DNA of 29,018 nucleotides from a virus, in IMG/VR virus record IMGVR_UViG_3300010883_000289, positions 1 through 29,018 of that record. One strand, given 5' to 3'. Under the pieces are notes generated by a model that saw nothing but the letters and a program-made list of their open reading frames with translations, was not told the origin of the DNA and ran no database searches. Shown here piece after piece: positions 15,527 through 25,214 of this stretch. The position numbers and the translations under genes are program-made. Position 1 is the first letter of the stretch; the number at the start of each line of letters is the position of its first letter.

Positions 15527-16206
15527 TGGCTTTAACTATACCAAACACATTCACTACAAATACTAAGATTGAAGCAGCAAAGATGCATGAAAACTTGGAA
15601 GCAGTAAAAGACTATGTTAATGGTGGAATGGCTGTTGGTGACATACAAACTACAGCACCATTTGCTCAATCAAAGCACTTTATGAAAGGACTATACTTTC
15701 CTACAGATAACCACAATGAAATGTTGAGTGGTCTGTATCAAGGTCCAAGTATGAGTGATTTACCAACCTTTCATCCAGGTTATGCCGGTATCTTTGTTGC
15801 AGACATTGCTGGTTCAGCACCACCTCAAGCAGTACCTGGTGCTGGTATAAGTTTTTACTTAGAAGAAGAAGCTGATGTAATGTTTACTGCATCAATTAGT
15901 CCAAGAGGTCTTCCAATCAATGGTGGAACTGATGGTGCAGCATTGGCATGTTACTTGGATACATTCTCATCAGCAAACAATAACTATAGTCAAATGTTAT
16001 TAAGTAAAGAAGATGACCCACTAGTCTCATCCGGTGCCGGTGCAGACATTCCTGGGTTTTATAGGAGAAGATTCTATCAAGTTCATACAGTTTTTCCAAC
16101 TGTGTCAGCAGGATACCATACAATCTATCTCGCAACAAGGTCAGACTTACGAGCTGTAAGTCTCAAATTCTACTCATACTCTGTTCAGTGCTACTACCGA
16201 ACATAA
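15526..16206 (+). CDS. Fibre-like virion protein 3, 226 aa
   Basis: TAATG coupling to the preceding gene, with AGGTGG upstream. Residues 13-40 (TKIEAAKMHENLEAVKDYVNGGMAVGDI) carry the same helix-VNGGM module as fibre-like protein 1. The body looks like a jelly roll (ISFYLEEEADVMFTASISPRG ... GYHTIYLATRSDLRAVSLKFYSYSVQCYYRT), with the last strands resembling those of protein 1 in length and order. Ends this transcription segment; an A-rich gap with AGGAGA leads to the ejection protein genes. Likely receptor-binding or appendage tip, by context. Confidence 0.6.
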   Translation: MALTIPNTFTTNTKIEAAKMHENLEAVKDYVNGGMAVGDIQTTAPFAQSKHFMKGLYFPTDNHNEMLSGLYQGPSMSDLPTFHPGYAGIFVADIAGSAPPQAVPGAGISFYLEEEADVMFTASISPRGLPINGGTDGAALACYLDTFSSANNNYSQMLLSKEDDPLVSSGAGADIPGFYRRRFYQVHTVFPTVSAGYHTIYLATRSDLRAVSLKFYSYSVQCYYRT

Positions 16207-16240
16207 ATGAAAAAAATAGTGTAATAAATAGGAGATACTT

Positions 16241-16843
16241 ATGCCAGTAACAGCATTAACAACAGCGGCCCTCATAGCTTTAGGCGGTGGTCTAGCAAAA
16301 GGTGTAGGAGCCGCAGCCGGACAATACGCACAAGGTAAAGCCTTGATGGGTGAAGAACAAGAAAAGAGATTAAAAGAACTACAGCGAATGGAAGAGATGA
16401 ATGCGCTTGGCCTTACAGATAATGAAAGGTCGCAATTCTCACAATTAATTCTAGACCCTGTTCAAGCACAAGCAAAAGAATCAATGCAAAGGCAACAAGC
16501 GCTAATTGGTCCTGCTGGTGGTGCTGGTCAAGCTTTTAACGCAGCAATGGCTATGGATGATAAACAAAGAAAAATCCAACAAGAAGCCGGTGCTAAGTTA
16601 GCAGAAGCAGACCTTCGTACAGCGAAAGCACAAGAAGTTGAACTTATGAAATTAGGCGCACAATCTGATGCAGCTGATGCAATGAAGTCTACTGCAATCT
16701 ATCAGTTCATAGGACAAGGTGTTGGTGGAGCTTCTGATGCTTACTTACAACAACAAGCATTTTCAAACATGGCTACTCCTAGAAATCAGTCATCAGGTTT
16801 ATACTTAACACCGGAAGACCTACAACTACTGGAGACATTCTAA
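16241..16843 (+). CDS. Internal virion protein-like (small), 200 aa
   Basis: Begins with a hydrophobic Ala/Gly stretch (TALTTAALIALGGGLAKGVGAAAG, 4-27), then long charged helices (GEEQEKRLKELQRMEEMNALG; KQRKIQQEAGAKLAEADLRTAKAQEVELMK) and a Gly-rich second hydrophobic part (IYQFIGQGVGGASDAY). This is the usual make-up of the smallest podoviral ejection protein (T7 gp14 / P22 gp7 type), which leaves the head first and inserts in the outer membrane. It is the first of three consecutive genes linked by overlaps, as in T7 (14-15-16). No sequence match claimed. Confidence 0.65.
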   Translation: MPVTALTTAALIALGGGLAKGVGAAAGQYAQGKALMGEEQEKRLKELQRMEEMNALGLTDNERSQFSQLILDPVQAQAKESMQRQQALIGPAGGAGQAFNAAMAMDDKQRKIQQEAGAKLAEADLRTAKAQEVELMKLGAQSDAADAMKSTAIYQFIGQGVGGASDAYLQQQAFSNMATPRNQSSGLYLTPEDLQLLETF

Positions 16844-18534
16844 TGCCACCAACACCACAAAGTGCACAAGCACGATACAGAAACATGTATCAAGATGCTT
16901 ACTTAATGTCGCATCAACAACGATTAGAGTATTCTTTTAACTTAGCACAACAAGAACTTAAGACAAAAATGCAATTGATTGAGTTCTACGAAAAGCGTGC
17001 AAGTGACTTAAAGAAAGCAAATACTGGTAGTGAGTTCTCACAATTAGTAACTTTCTACAAACTAGAACATTCAGTCGATAAACAAATACAAGACAGACTA
17101 GATAAAGAAGCAAGAGCAGTTGAGGGTGCATTTGACATCTCTCGTGTTGATGTAACTGGTTTAGGTGAAGCAATGAGAGCAGACATGCGTTCTGGTTCTT
17201 CTGGAAACAAGGCTTTAACCAGGTCACTATCTACAGTAGGTCAAGTAGGTTCTTCAGAACTACAAAGAATTGTTATTGGTAAAGCACTATTCGCACAAGC
17301 TGCATCACAAGCAAAATCTCTATCTAAACCATTCGATGCTTCAAAAGCAAGAACTGACATTGGTACATCATTAGGTATTACACCTGCTAAAATGTTAATG
17401 TCAGATACAGACTTGAAGATGGATGAATACGAAGCAAGAACTAAAAAGATTGGTAGAACAGTTTCGGGTGATGACTTACGAGACTTGAAAGGTAAGATTG
17501 CTGCTGATAATGCAAAAGGTGATGCTTATTCAGATAAAGCTGATGCGTTAATGAATACCATCTCTGAAACTTATGGTGATGAAATTAATCTAGAAAACTT
17601 GGTTGAAAGAGGTAGAGAAATCTATACCAATCAGTTCGCACCAATGAGCAAACAAGACAAAGAATCTTATGCACAACAACAAGTTATTCAATCACTTAGT
17701 CCAAAAGCAAAACTCATCTATTCAGGTTTAAGTGGTTTAGACCCAAAAGATAAAAGAATTGGTGCTTTAAGTATTGATAGTGAAGACACAGTAATTCGTT
17801 TGGCCGCACAAATCTTAGAAGAAAAGAAAACAGGCCGAGATACTAACATGATTCAGTTCGCTAGAGACTTTGCAAAGAGAGAAGGTGTTGCTGAAGATGA
17901 CATACAAGAAGTTATAGAAACAGGTTTTGGTTTAGCATTTAGAACATACGCTGCAGAGCAACCTAAAGCAACAACACGCTTAGAAGACAGAGCAGCAAAA
18001 CTAGAAAAACTAAAAGAAATAGAAACAGACGAGAGAGACCCATTAGTTGAAGAAGCTAAGCAAGGTGCATTCTCAGAACTTCTAAATAAACTTCAAGGTG
18101 GAGTTGACATGGGTGGATTTGATGAGTTATTCAGTAATAGAATAACACGAAAAGTCAATCCTAATACTGAACGAGTTATACAAGAAGATGAAATTCCTAG
18201 TAGAGAAGATGTCGAGTTTGATGAAAGCGGTGGACAACCTCTAAACGGACAACCAAGTAGAGCAGATGTAGAGTTTGATGAAAGTGGTGGAATACAAACA
18301 AGCATTCCAACTGCAGTAGATTCAGTCAATCCTCTATACTTACCTATAGGCACAAATGTTGTTGACAAGAATACTTATAATTACCAAATAACAGGTTATA
18401 ATACAGATAACAAGCCTGCGTTTGTGTTTGTTGGTAAAGATGGGAATCCAATACCAACAAAAAAGCTGAATCAAGCAATGTTGGACGAAGCATTAAAAGG
18501 CTATGAAGTTAAAACAAAAGAACTGGAGAAGTAG
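16843..18534 (+). CDS. Internal virion protein-like (middle), 563 aa
   Basis: Starts on the TAATG of the previous gene; the next gene begins directly after its stop. Mostly helical, Lys/Glu/Ala/Gln-rich, consistent with a middle ejection protein (T7 gp15 role). A tandem 13-residue repeat, PSR(E/A)DVEFDESGG, lies at about 452-464 and 471-483, a likely flexible acidic linker before a small C-terminal domain (GTNVVDKNTYNYQITGYNTDNKPAFVFVGKDGNPIP) that looks like a beta barrel. No enzymatic motif seen. Function from position, size and composition only. Confidence 0.6.
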   Translation: MPPTPQSAQARYRNMYQDAYLMSHQQRLEYSFNLAQQELKTKMQLIEFYEKRASDLKKANTGSEFSQLVTFYKLEHSVDKQIQDRLDKEARAVEGAFDISRVDVTGLGEAMRADMRSGSSGNKALTRSLSTVGQVGSSELQRIVIGKALFAQAASQAKSLSKPFDASKARTDIGTSLGITPAKMLMSDTDLKMDEYEARTKKIGRTVSGDDLRDLKGKIAADNAKGDAYSDKADALMNTISETYGDEINLENLVERGREIYTNQFAPMSKQDKESYAQQQVIQSLSPKAKLIYSGLSGLDPKDKRIGALSIDSEDTVIRLAAQILEEKKTGRDTNMIQFARDFAKREGVAEDDIQEVIETGFGLAFRTYAAEQPKATTRLEDRAAKLEKLKEIETDERDPLVEEAKQGAFSELLNKLQGGVDMGGFDELFSNRITRKVNPNTERVIQEDEIPSREDVEFDESGGQPLNGQPSRADVEFDESGGIQTSIPTAVDSVNPLYLPIGTNVVDKNTYNYQITGYNTDNKPAFVFVGKDGNPIPTKKLNQAMLDEALKGYEVKTKELEK

Positions 18535-21500
18535 ATGGCAGCACCAGCACCTAATGATACAACTGTATTTGAAGAAGATGAATTACTATTATACAACGAC
18601 CTCTTTGATAGAGACACGAAAGATGGCGGTACTAGAGCAAATTCGTTCTATAATAATAAACTAGGTGAGATGGAGTTACAAGACTCTTTCAAACCAGAAG
18701 TTATTGAACCACCACCGTCAGTTGATAGATACATTCCTGGTATGGAAAATCTAGGTGGAACAGAACCAGGAATACCCCAAGAGACTATTGATAGAATAAA
18801 AGCAATAGACCAAGCGGGTATGATTATAGAAATAGAAGGACTCTTAGATGATAAGTCTAAAGAAGTCTATCTTTCAGCTATTGACCGTTTTAAGTCAGAA
18901 GGGTTTCCAGATAAAGACATGCTTGCCAAACAATTTAAGTTTGAGTATGATGACAAGTTCAATACTAGCGAACCAGACATGGCTGATGCTAATTATGGTA
19001 ACTATGTCGGTGGCCTTATGACATACACACAAGGCAAGTTAGCTGGTGTAGAAACTGCACAAAGCAAAGCAAAAAGAGAAGTATTCAAACTAGAACCGGC
19101 TAGAAAACCTAGAAGTGTTACACCTTATGAAGTAACACCTACACCAGTATCACCTGGACAACTACAAAGAAATCCAGAATTACAATCAGAAATGACTACC
19201 GGTCAAGTTGTTAAAGAAGCACTATCACCTCAGATTCTAACAACTGGTGACCAAACAAGAACTGTGCGCGCACAAAGAAGCATGCGACAAAGTGAAGTAC
19301 TAGACCAGATTGCAAACTTACAAGAATCAGAAGGTATCACATCAGAAGCAGCAACTAAACTATTCTTTGAAACTTATGAAGACATGATTCGTCAGCAAAT
19401 CCTAACTGGACAAATTGGTGAAGGTGTTGCTGAGATGGAAGATGCAACTATGTTTTCTCTCATTGGTGCTGATAATGACCAGATGTTAGAAATAAATAGA
19501 GGTGTAGATAATTCAGCTAGAAGAATTGTAAGAGATACAATCTCAGATGTCTATGGCTTTCCAGAAGATAGAATAGAATCTGGTGCTGGAAAGAAAACAC
19601 CAAGAGAAGAAACACTACTTGCAGAGTTTGGCTTACTAGATGGTATGGAATCACAAGGCTACATTGAAAGAAGCATGGATACACTATCATTCTTACTAGA
19701 AGGTGCAACAAGTACAAGATGGGATGCTGATGCTAGAGCAAGGTATGTTAGAGCCGGCATAATTGATGATGAAGACGCTATAACAGAATCTATGGGTATG
19801 GCAATAGTACGAGACTTAAACTTACCTTTCAGAGCAGTTATCAATCCAGCAATGAGTGGTTTAGAAAACATAGGACTTATTGAAAGAAAACAAGATGTAG
19901 ATGAAGTAGATACAATTCTACCGGCAAAAAGAGTAGAACTTACAGAAGATGCAACTGGTGTTACCGGTATGGCTGATGCCTACTTACGAGAAATCATGAT
20001 TGAAACTGCAACAATGCGTGGTCTTGGTAATGATGTAGGACAATTAGATAGTATGCTCTTTGGCCTTATTGATGGTTCTTCAGAAGGAGTAAGTAGAGAT
20101 TTTCTTGTAGGTGCTGGTACATTTGCTGAAATACTTATGCCAGTTGGTATTGTTAAAGGTGTTGGAATCACTGGTAAACTAGGAAAAGGTGCAGCAAGAC
20201 TTACAAAAGCAGGACCAAAAGCACAAAAAGGAATAGCAAAAGGTCTTGAGATTGCTGGTGACTTTGCACTATCAGGAGGTAATCCACTCTATCCTCTAGT
20301 TAAACAAAGTGCGATTGGATTGAATACACTAGGTAGAAGTTTACCAAACTATGCTATTTTGGCTAAAGCAAGTAAAGTTGCTAAAAACACACCAGATGGA
20401 CAACTCATAGCAGATACTCTACAACCTAAATTTTTGGATGAATTACTAGACTCATCAATGACACCTAAGGCAAAGATTGCAGATGAAGTAAGTGACCAGA
20501 TGACTGCTTATGCAATTCAGGCTGGACCAGGAGATGGTGCTAAACTTTTAGATGATGCATTACAAGCAGGTGTTATAAGTTCTCGAAGTCATGCAATGGC
20601 ACACATTTTAAGTCCTGATGCTGCCAAAACTTTGTTATCATCATTGGCCAAAACTGAAGATAGTAGATTGATTGCAATGGGTGCAACTGAAGCATTAAGT
20701 GCAACTACTGATGACTTAGTAAAGGGTTTAGCAAAGACAAGAATAAGAGACGAAGTCATGGATGTTATGGCTGGTTCATACTTAGGTGACTATGTTATGC
20801 TTACAGACCGAATGGTTGTATCACAATCATGGTTACAAAAGAATAACAAAGCAATCATAGAACACTTCACAGATGCTGCTGGTAATAATCGTCTTATTGA
20901 TTCGATAGATGATACAGGAACATTAATTAAAGTAGACCCTTCTGAAATTACTACAACATTCCAAGTAAGAGATAACTACTTAAACTCAATACTAGCAAAA
21001 GTTAATGCTGGTGAAAATGTAAATGTTTATGAGTTTTCTTATCTTACAAATCGTATGACTGAATCATTTGTAAAAGGTGATGAAGCACTACGAAGAGGAA
21101 GTGGTGCATTCAATCCAACTTCGGCTGATGTATTGGGTGATGCAACAATACCAGTAGAAAGAAGAATTGAGAATCCACTAGTAGATGGCTCTAGAGTTAT
21201 CGATGTTGCTTACCAGAGCTTTGTTCCAACGAAGCTACAGAACTTTATAAGTAAACAAACAAGTAAGGTTCTGGGCAAACCTGTAATACCTGGTGCACAA
21301 ATAGACACTAATCGTGCAATGACTAAATTGTTTAAGGATGGAACTGAAGCGGAAATCAGTAGATTAGAAAGAGTTATGCCAGCTGCATTTGCAAATGTAA
21401 GTAGAGAATTAAGAGGTATACTGGGTATGCCAAATGTACTGGATAACTTAAACTTACCAATGACAAACTTAAGTAGACTTTCAGTAGGTGGTCAGACTGG

Positions 21501-24075
21501 AATGACTTATCAGATAGTAATGAAACTACAGAGAGGTGGTTACTCTATGGGTGACATTGCTGGTTTCACAGCAGAACAGATGAAAACTGCAATTGCTAAA
21601 ACTACATTAGAAGAATCACAAATTGCAAATAAAGCTGGTATCGCACTCCAGAGACAACAGATTCTGAAACTATACTTTGGTCCTGCACTCCAAAGAAAAC
21701 CTGTTCAAGCCTTAATAGACACCAACGCTGAACTAGCAGGTTATAGTCTTAAGACAATAGGTCAAGCAACAGATACTGGTATGGCCAATGTAGCTGAAGC
21801 AATTCAGATAATAGAAAAGAATTTTCCAGAGATGATAAAAGGTACTCCAAGAAGACTACAAGATGTAATGACTGCTACTATGGTTCAGACAGAGATGAAA
21901 GCAATCATCAATAGAAACTTAAGACAAACCTTTGGTTCTCAACCTATGGCAATGGACATACAAACAAATGTAAGAGCATTGAATCTTGTGGGTGAAAGAG
22001 CAGATAAATACCCAGAACTTATTCAAGACTTAGTGTCCACAAGATTGGCAAGTGGTAAAACATACTACGACATGACACCAAATGAGATTAATGTATTGAT
22101 GAATAAACATGGTTTTCCTATTAGCACTAGTGACCCACTTGCTCTTATCCAGAAACTAGATGATGGTGCATCAATGCGAATAGGTAATTACTTCGAAGCA
22201 AATGCAATGAGATACAATGTATCATCACAAGAATTATTAGATAGATGGGGATACAGTATAAATTCGTCAAGAGAAGTTAATCTACTTGGTGATGCTGCAT
22301 CTGGTGTAGAACCAGTTAGAGTTGGCCAAGACATGATACCTTTAAGTAAGATGGAATCAGATGCAATCGATACATTCCTTCAGGCTTTTGGTAGTCCAGC
22401 TAGTACAAACTTAAATAGAAACATGGCGGCACTTGCAAAGAAAGGTGATGCTGGTCAATACGCAACTGACATGATTAATCACTATGCTAACGGATTAAGA
22501 AGAACATTTGTAACAGGTATGCTAGGTGGTAAGTATTTACCAAACATTCCATACCATGCAGAAAACTTACTTACCGCTTCACTTATTGCTTATGTTACCA
22601 ATCCAAAGTATGTATTAAATGCGATTGGCCAGACTGCTAAGAATGTATTTGGAATCACACCTTATAGGCAACTTAGATACATGAACGCATTGTATCCAGA
22701 GAAGCTTCTACCTGGTACCAGATACTCATACAAAGAAGCATACAACCTATTCAATACACAGAATCTTGGTATCTCAAATGCAGGTATAAACTTAGGTGAC
22801 TCATTTTATAGAGACTTAGAATCAATTGCTGCTGGATGGAATAGATTCACAAGAGGTGTTCCAGGTGCTGGTGCTCCAGTTAATGCTAAACTACTTAAAG
22901 ACCATCTTGCTGGTATGGCATCATTTGGTAGAAGAATTACAACTGATACAGCATCTGCTGCAGCTGAGATAAGAAAACCTTTGAGTGGTACTAGTTCACC
23001 TTTTATGAGATGGGCTGATGAAACTGATAGAAGTTTTAGAGAAGCTGCATTTATCAAATCACTACAGAATGGTGATAGTGCTGAAGTTGCTGCAAAAATA
23101 GCAAGAGAAACATTCTTAGACTATGGTTCTATGCCATCTTGGATGAAGAGTGGATTCTTAAAAAGTGCATTGTTTCTATCATTTACTGCAGTATCTTCAG
23201 CCGAATTACTAAGAGCACTAGCAACCCCTAAGGGAGTTTTAAGAGTAAGTGCGATGGCAAACTATCATAGAAACCTATCGAGGCAGGTAGGTGCATGGAA
23301 CTACGATGGAGACAAGAGTATGCAGTATGTATGGGCACAACCATTTGATGATGGAACTGCATACAATTCTTATGTTCGAAGTCCTTACATCTCAAACATT
23401 GCAGTTATGTCAAATCTAGTTGGCTTTGGTGCTGAAGCATACACTCGTTCACAAGAGGCTGGTAAACTTAGAATGCCAGAAGATGGTGTAACTAGAGCAA
23501 TTGAAGGTATGGCTGACTTCTTCTACTTTCCAATGATTGACTTTGCTAGACAACTTGATGCTGACTATAAGAAAGGTGTACCTGCCAAACAGGTGTTAGC
23601 AATGCAAGAAGGTTCTTATGGTTATCAGTTCTATAGTATGAATCCTATGTCATTTATTACTGGAGCTGCTGCTGGTGGACAACCTGCTGCATACTTCTTC
23701 GATAGGTATGACATTGAAGTTAAACCTATGGATAGGGTTACTGGTGGAGCAACATTTGGTGATAGACAATTTAGATTCAGAAGTAAAGAAGGATACAATC
23801 AGTATCTATTTGATAACTTACTAGGAGCCAACATTGGTACAACTAGAGGTTTTAATGATTACATCTATGCTTACTACTTGGCAAATCCAGATAAGTTGCC
23901 GGCAAATGTGGACTTAAAAAGTGCACAAGAACCAGGTGGTTACATTGATGTAATGCAGTACATGTTCCTCAGAAAGAGGATGAATAAACTTCCAAAAGAA
24001 CTTCAAATTGAGTATCGTGCAGTGAAAGAATCACAACGCAGATTACAAGAACAATTAAAGAAGTATGAAAAATAA
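18535..24075 (+). CDS. Giant internal virion / DNA ejection protein, 1846 aa
   Basis: The largest gene, a fifth of the window. Its position as last and largest of three coupled genes after the tail proteins matches the biggest ejection protein of podoviruses (T7 gp16, about 1300 aa), which crosses the periplasm with the DNA. It is longer than gp16. A Gly/Ala hydrophobic segment lies near 528-600 (FAEILMPVGIVKGVGITGKLGKG) and another near 1538-1577 (SALFLSFTAVSSAELLRALA), possible membrane-interacting parts. The Pro-rich stretch at 188-215 (RKPRSVTPYEVTPTPVSPG) is a linker. The C-terminus is a charged helix (EYRAVKESQRRLQEQLKKYEK). I could not find a lysozyme, transglycosylase or polymerase signature by eye; a hidden one is possible. 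Confidence 0.65.
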   Translation: MAAPAPNDTTVFEEDELLLYNDLFDRDTKDGGTRANSFYNNKLGEMELQDSFKPEVIEPPPSVDRYIPGMENLGGTEPGIPQETIDRIKAIDQAGMIIEIEGLLDDKSKEVYLSAIDRFKSEGFPDKDMLAKQFKFEYDDKFNTSEPDMADANYGNYVGGLMTYTQGKLAGVETAQSKAKREVFKLEPARKPRSVTPYEVTPTPVSPGQLQRNPELQSEMTTGQVVKEALSPQILTTGDQTRTVRAQRSMRQSEVLDQIANLQESEGITSEAATKLFFETYEDMIRQQILTGQIGEGVAEMEDATMFSLIGADNDQMLEINRGVDNSARRIVRDTISDVYGFPEDRIESGAGKKTPREETLLAEFGLLDGMESQGYIERSMDTLSFLLEGATSTRWDADARARYVRAGIIDDEDAITESMGMAIVRDLNLPFRAVINPAMSGLENIGLIERKQDVDEVDTILPAKRVELTEDATGVTGMADAYLREIMIETATMRGLGNDVGQLDSMLFGLIDGSSEGVSRDFLVGAGTFAEILMPVGIVKGVGITGKLGKGAARLTKAGPKAQKGIAKGLEIAGDFALSGGNPLYPLVKQSAIGLNTLGRSLPNYAILAKASKVAKNTPDGQLIADTLQPKFLDELLDSSMTPKAKIADEVSDQMTAYAIQAGPGDGAKLLDDALQAGVISSRSHAMAHILSPDAAKTLLSSLAKTEDSRLIAMGATEALSATTDDLVKGLAKTRIRDEVMDVMAGSYLGDYVMLTDRMVVSQSWLQKNNKAIIEHFTDAAGNNRLIDSIDDTGTLIKVDPSEITTTFQVRDNYLNSILAKVNAGENVNVYEFSYLTNRMTESFVKGDEALRRGSGAFNPTSADVLGDATIPVERRIENPLVDGSRVIDVAYQSFVPTKLQNFISKQTSKVLGKPVIPGAQIDTNRAMTKLFKDGTEAEISRLERVMPAAFANVSRELRGILGMPNVLDNLNLPMTNLSRLSVGGQTGMTYQIVMKLQRGGYSMGDIAGFTAEQMKTAIAKTTLEESQIANKAGIALQRQQILKLYFGPALQRKPVQALIDTNAELAGYSLKTIGQATDTGMANVAEAIQIIEKNFPEMIKGTPRRLQDVMTATMVQTEMKAIINRNLRQTFGSQPMAMDIQTNVRALNLVGERADKYPELIQDLVSTRLASGKTYYDMTPNEINVLMNKHGFPISTSDPLALIQKLDDGASMRIGNYFEANAMRYNVSSQELLDRWGYSINSSREVNLLGDAASGVEPVRVGQDMIPLSKMESDAIDTFLQAFGSPASTNLNRNMAALAKKGDAGQYATDMINHYANGLRRTFVTGMLGGKYLPNIPYHAENLLTASLIAYVTNPKYVLNAIGQTAKNVFGITPYRQLRYMNALYPEKLLPGTRYSYKEAYNLFNTQNLGISNAGINLGDSFYRDLESIAAGWNRFTRGVPGAGAPVNAKLLKDHLAGMASFGRRITTDTASAAAEIRKPLSGTSSPFMRWADETDRSFREAAFIKSLQNGDSAEVAAKIARETFLDYGSMPSWMKSGFLKSALFLSFTAVSSAELLRALATPKGVLRVSAMANYHRNLSRQVGAWNYDGDKSMQYVWAQPFDDGTAYNSYVRSPYISNIAVMSNLVGFGAEAYTRSQEAGKLRMPEDGVTRAIEGMADFFYFPMIDFARQLDADYKKGVPAKQVLAMQEGSYGYQFYSMNPMSFITGAAAGGQPAAYFFDRYDIEVKPMDRVTGGATFGDRQFRFRSKEGYNQYLFDNLLGANIGTTRGFNDYIYAYYLANPDKLPANVDLKSAQEPGGYIDVMQYMFLRKRMNKLPKELQIEYRAVKESQRRLQEQLKKYEK

Positions 24076-24099
24076 TAGGTAATCTATAAGGGGACGCTT

Positions 24100-24414
24100 G
24101 TGAAAAGAGACTATAAAAAAATCTATAAGAAGTATCATTCTTCTCGAAAAGCAAAGAAGGCTAGAGCTGCACGCAATCAAGCTCGTCGTATCATGGAAAG
24201 AGAAGGAAAGGTACAAAAAGGTGATAACAAAGAAGTCGACCACAAGCGTCCTCTTTCTAAAGGTGGTAGTAATAAACGAAGCAACCTACGAGTTGTATCT
24301 AGAAAGAAGAACAGACAGGCAGGACAAAAGCTTTCAGTTACTGCTAGAAAAAAGAATGGAAGAATAGCGAAAAGAAAGAAAACAAAAAATAGCTCTAGAA
24401 AAGGAAAAAAATAG
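24100..24414 (+). CDS. Small basic HNH endonuclease-like protein
   Basis: GTG start with AAGGGGA upstream; the frame has no better ATG. Residues 46-73 (VDHKRPLSKGGSNKRSNLRVVSRKKNRQ) form an HNH-type core: D47-H48, PLSxGG, N58, N62 and N71. The flanks are extremely rich in Lys and Arg, suiting DNA binding. In phages, HNH proteins often act with terminase in packaging or are free-standing homing nucleases; this one sits between ejection and fibre genes, which fits either a packaging accessory enzyme or an inserted homing gene. No Cys pairs, so no structural zinc expected. Family call is fairly good; role open. Confidence 0.75.
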   Translation: MKRDYKKIYKKYHSSRKAKKARAARNQARRIMEREGKVQKGDNKEVDHKRPLSKGGSNKRSNLRVVSRKKNRQAGQKLSVTARKKNGRIAKRKKTKNSSRKGKK

Positions 24415-24449
24415 AGTAGTTATAGAAAGAACCCCAGTAGGAGAAGACG

Positions 24450-24881
24450 ATGGGAAAATCAGGACATTTTATACACCGTGTGGTCAAAGAAGGATTAACT
24501 ATTAATGCAAACACAACTTACGACATTGCCAATAAAGTTGAGATTAATCTCAATGATGTTAGGGATGGTAGTAGTCAACAAGCAATTAAGAGAGCATCCA
24601 AATACACCGGTAACATTCAACTTATTCGTATTAAGTGTACAACGAATGCAGGAACACCAACTGCCATTACACTCAAAGGTTATGAAGATTCAGCGGGAAG
24701 CAAACTTATACTGCCCGCATCCTCCTCAGTATTGGAGCCAAGCCTTGATGGCAATAGTCATGCAGTTTCTTTTTTATGTAATGTATACCATGCTAGTGGT
24801 AACGATGAGCTCTATCTCTTTCTTAAAACAAATTCAGGAAGTGTTATTGTTAACGAGGTGCAGGTCACTTGGTTTGAATGA
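24450..24881 (+). CDS. Small beta-rich virion protein, 143 aa
   Basis: Preceded by GTAGGAGAAGACG, part of an exact 18-base repeat of the start region of the fibre gene at 14402. The protein is beta-rich throughout (GNIQLIRIKCTTNAGTPTAITL, DELYLFLKTNSGSVIVNEVQVTWFE) and resembles a small jelly-roll or carbohydrate-binding-like module. It sits with two other appendage-type genes before the lysis-like genes. Not recognised; minor tail or head spike subunit is the simplest reading. A degenerate GAGTAGTTATAG lies 26-36 bases upstream. Confidence 0.6.
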   Translation: MGKSGHFIHRVVKEGLTINANTTYDIANKVEINLNDVRDGSSQQAIKRASKYTGNIQLIRIKCTTNAGTPTAITLKGYEDSAGSKLILPASSSVLEPSLDGNSHAVSFLCNVYHASGNDELYLFLKTNSGSVIVNEVQVTWFE

Positions 24882-24919
24882 TAGCACAACACTGAAGGCT
24901 GAACGAAGTAGGAGAAGAC

Positions 24920-25204
24920 ATGCCAGCAACAATAGAATTTGGAGGACCTTTCCAACCCATTCAAGGGTCGGACCTAAAATCGGTGGACATAAGTTCTCAG
25001 ATAAATGGAATCACCAATCAATTTACAATAGCCGAGGAGTTCATCACACAACAATGTTTTGTATTCCTCAATGGATTATTTCAAGGACCACCAAGTGGTG
25101 CCGAAATAACTATAAACAATTCAACAACATTCACTATCGCCACGCTGCCGCTGTCGGGCGATTCACTCACGGTGGTTTATTCACCGTTTATAAAACAGTC
25201 ATAG
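24920..25204 (+). CDS. Small fibre-tip-like module protein, 94 aa
   Basis: ATG with GTAGGAGAAGAC upstream. Residues 25-90 (SSQINGITNQFTIAEEFI ... CFVFLNGLFQGPPSGAEITINN ... PLSGDSLTVVYS) follow a common fibre module: hydrophobic strand, VF-NG turn, a strand describing the ligand loop, then P-x-x-GD-x-L-x-V-x-Y. The C-terminal 80 residues of the next gene have the same pattern (VFRNGM at 240-245), so this appears to be a stand-alone copy of that domain. Probable appendage or receptor-binding subunit. Confidence 0.6.
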   Translation: MPATIEFGGPFQPIQGSDLKSVDISSQINGITNQFTIAEEFITQQCFVFLNGLFQGPPSGAEITINNSTTFTIATLPLSGDSLTVVYSPFIKQS

Positions 25205-25214
25205 GAGACTAATT

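Noticed and set aside
24505-25212. 235-aa plus-strand frame overlapping the 24450 and 24920 genes
   Set aside because: It lies in another frame across two genes with good ribosome sites and coherent beta-rich products; its own sequence is His/Arg/Cys-rich, without a start signal.
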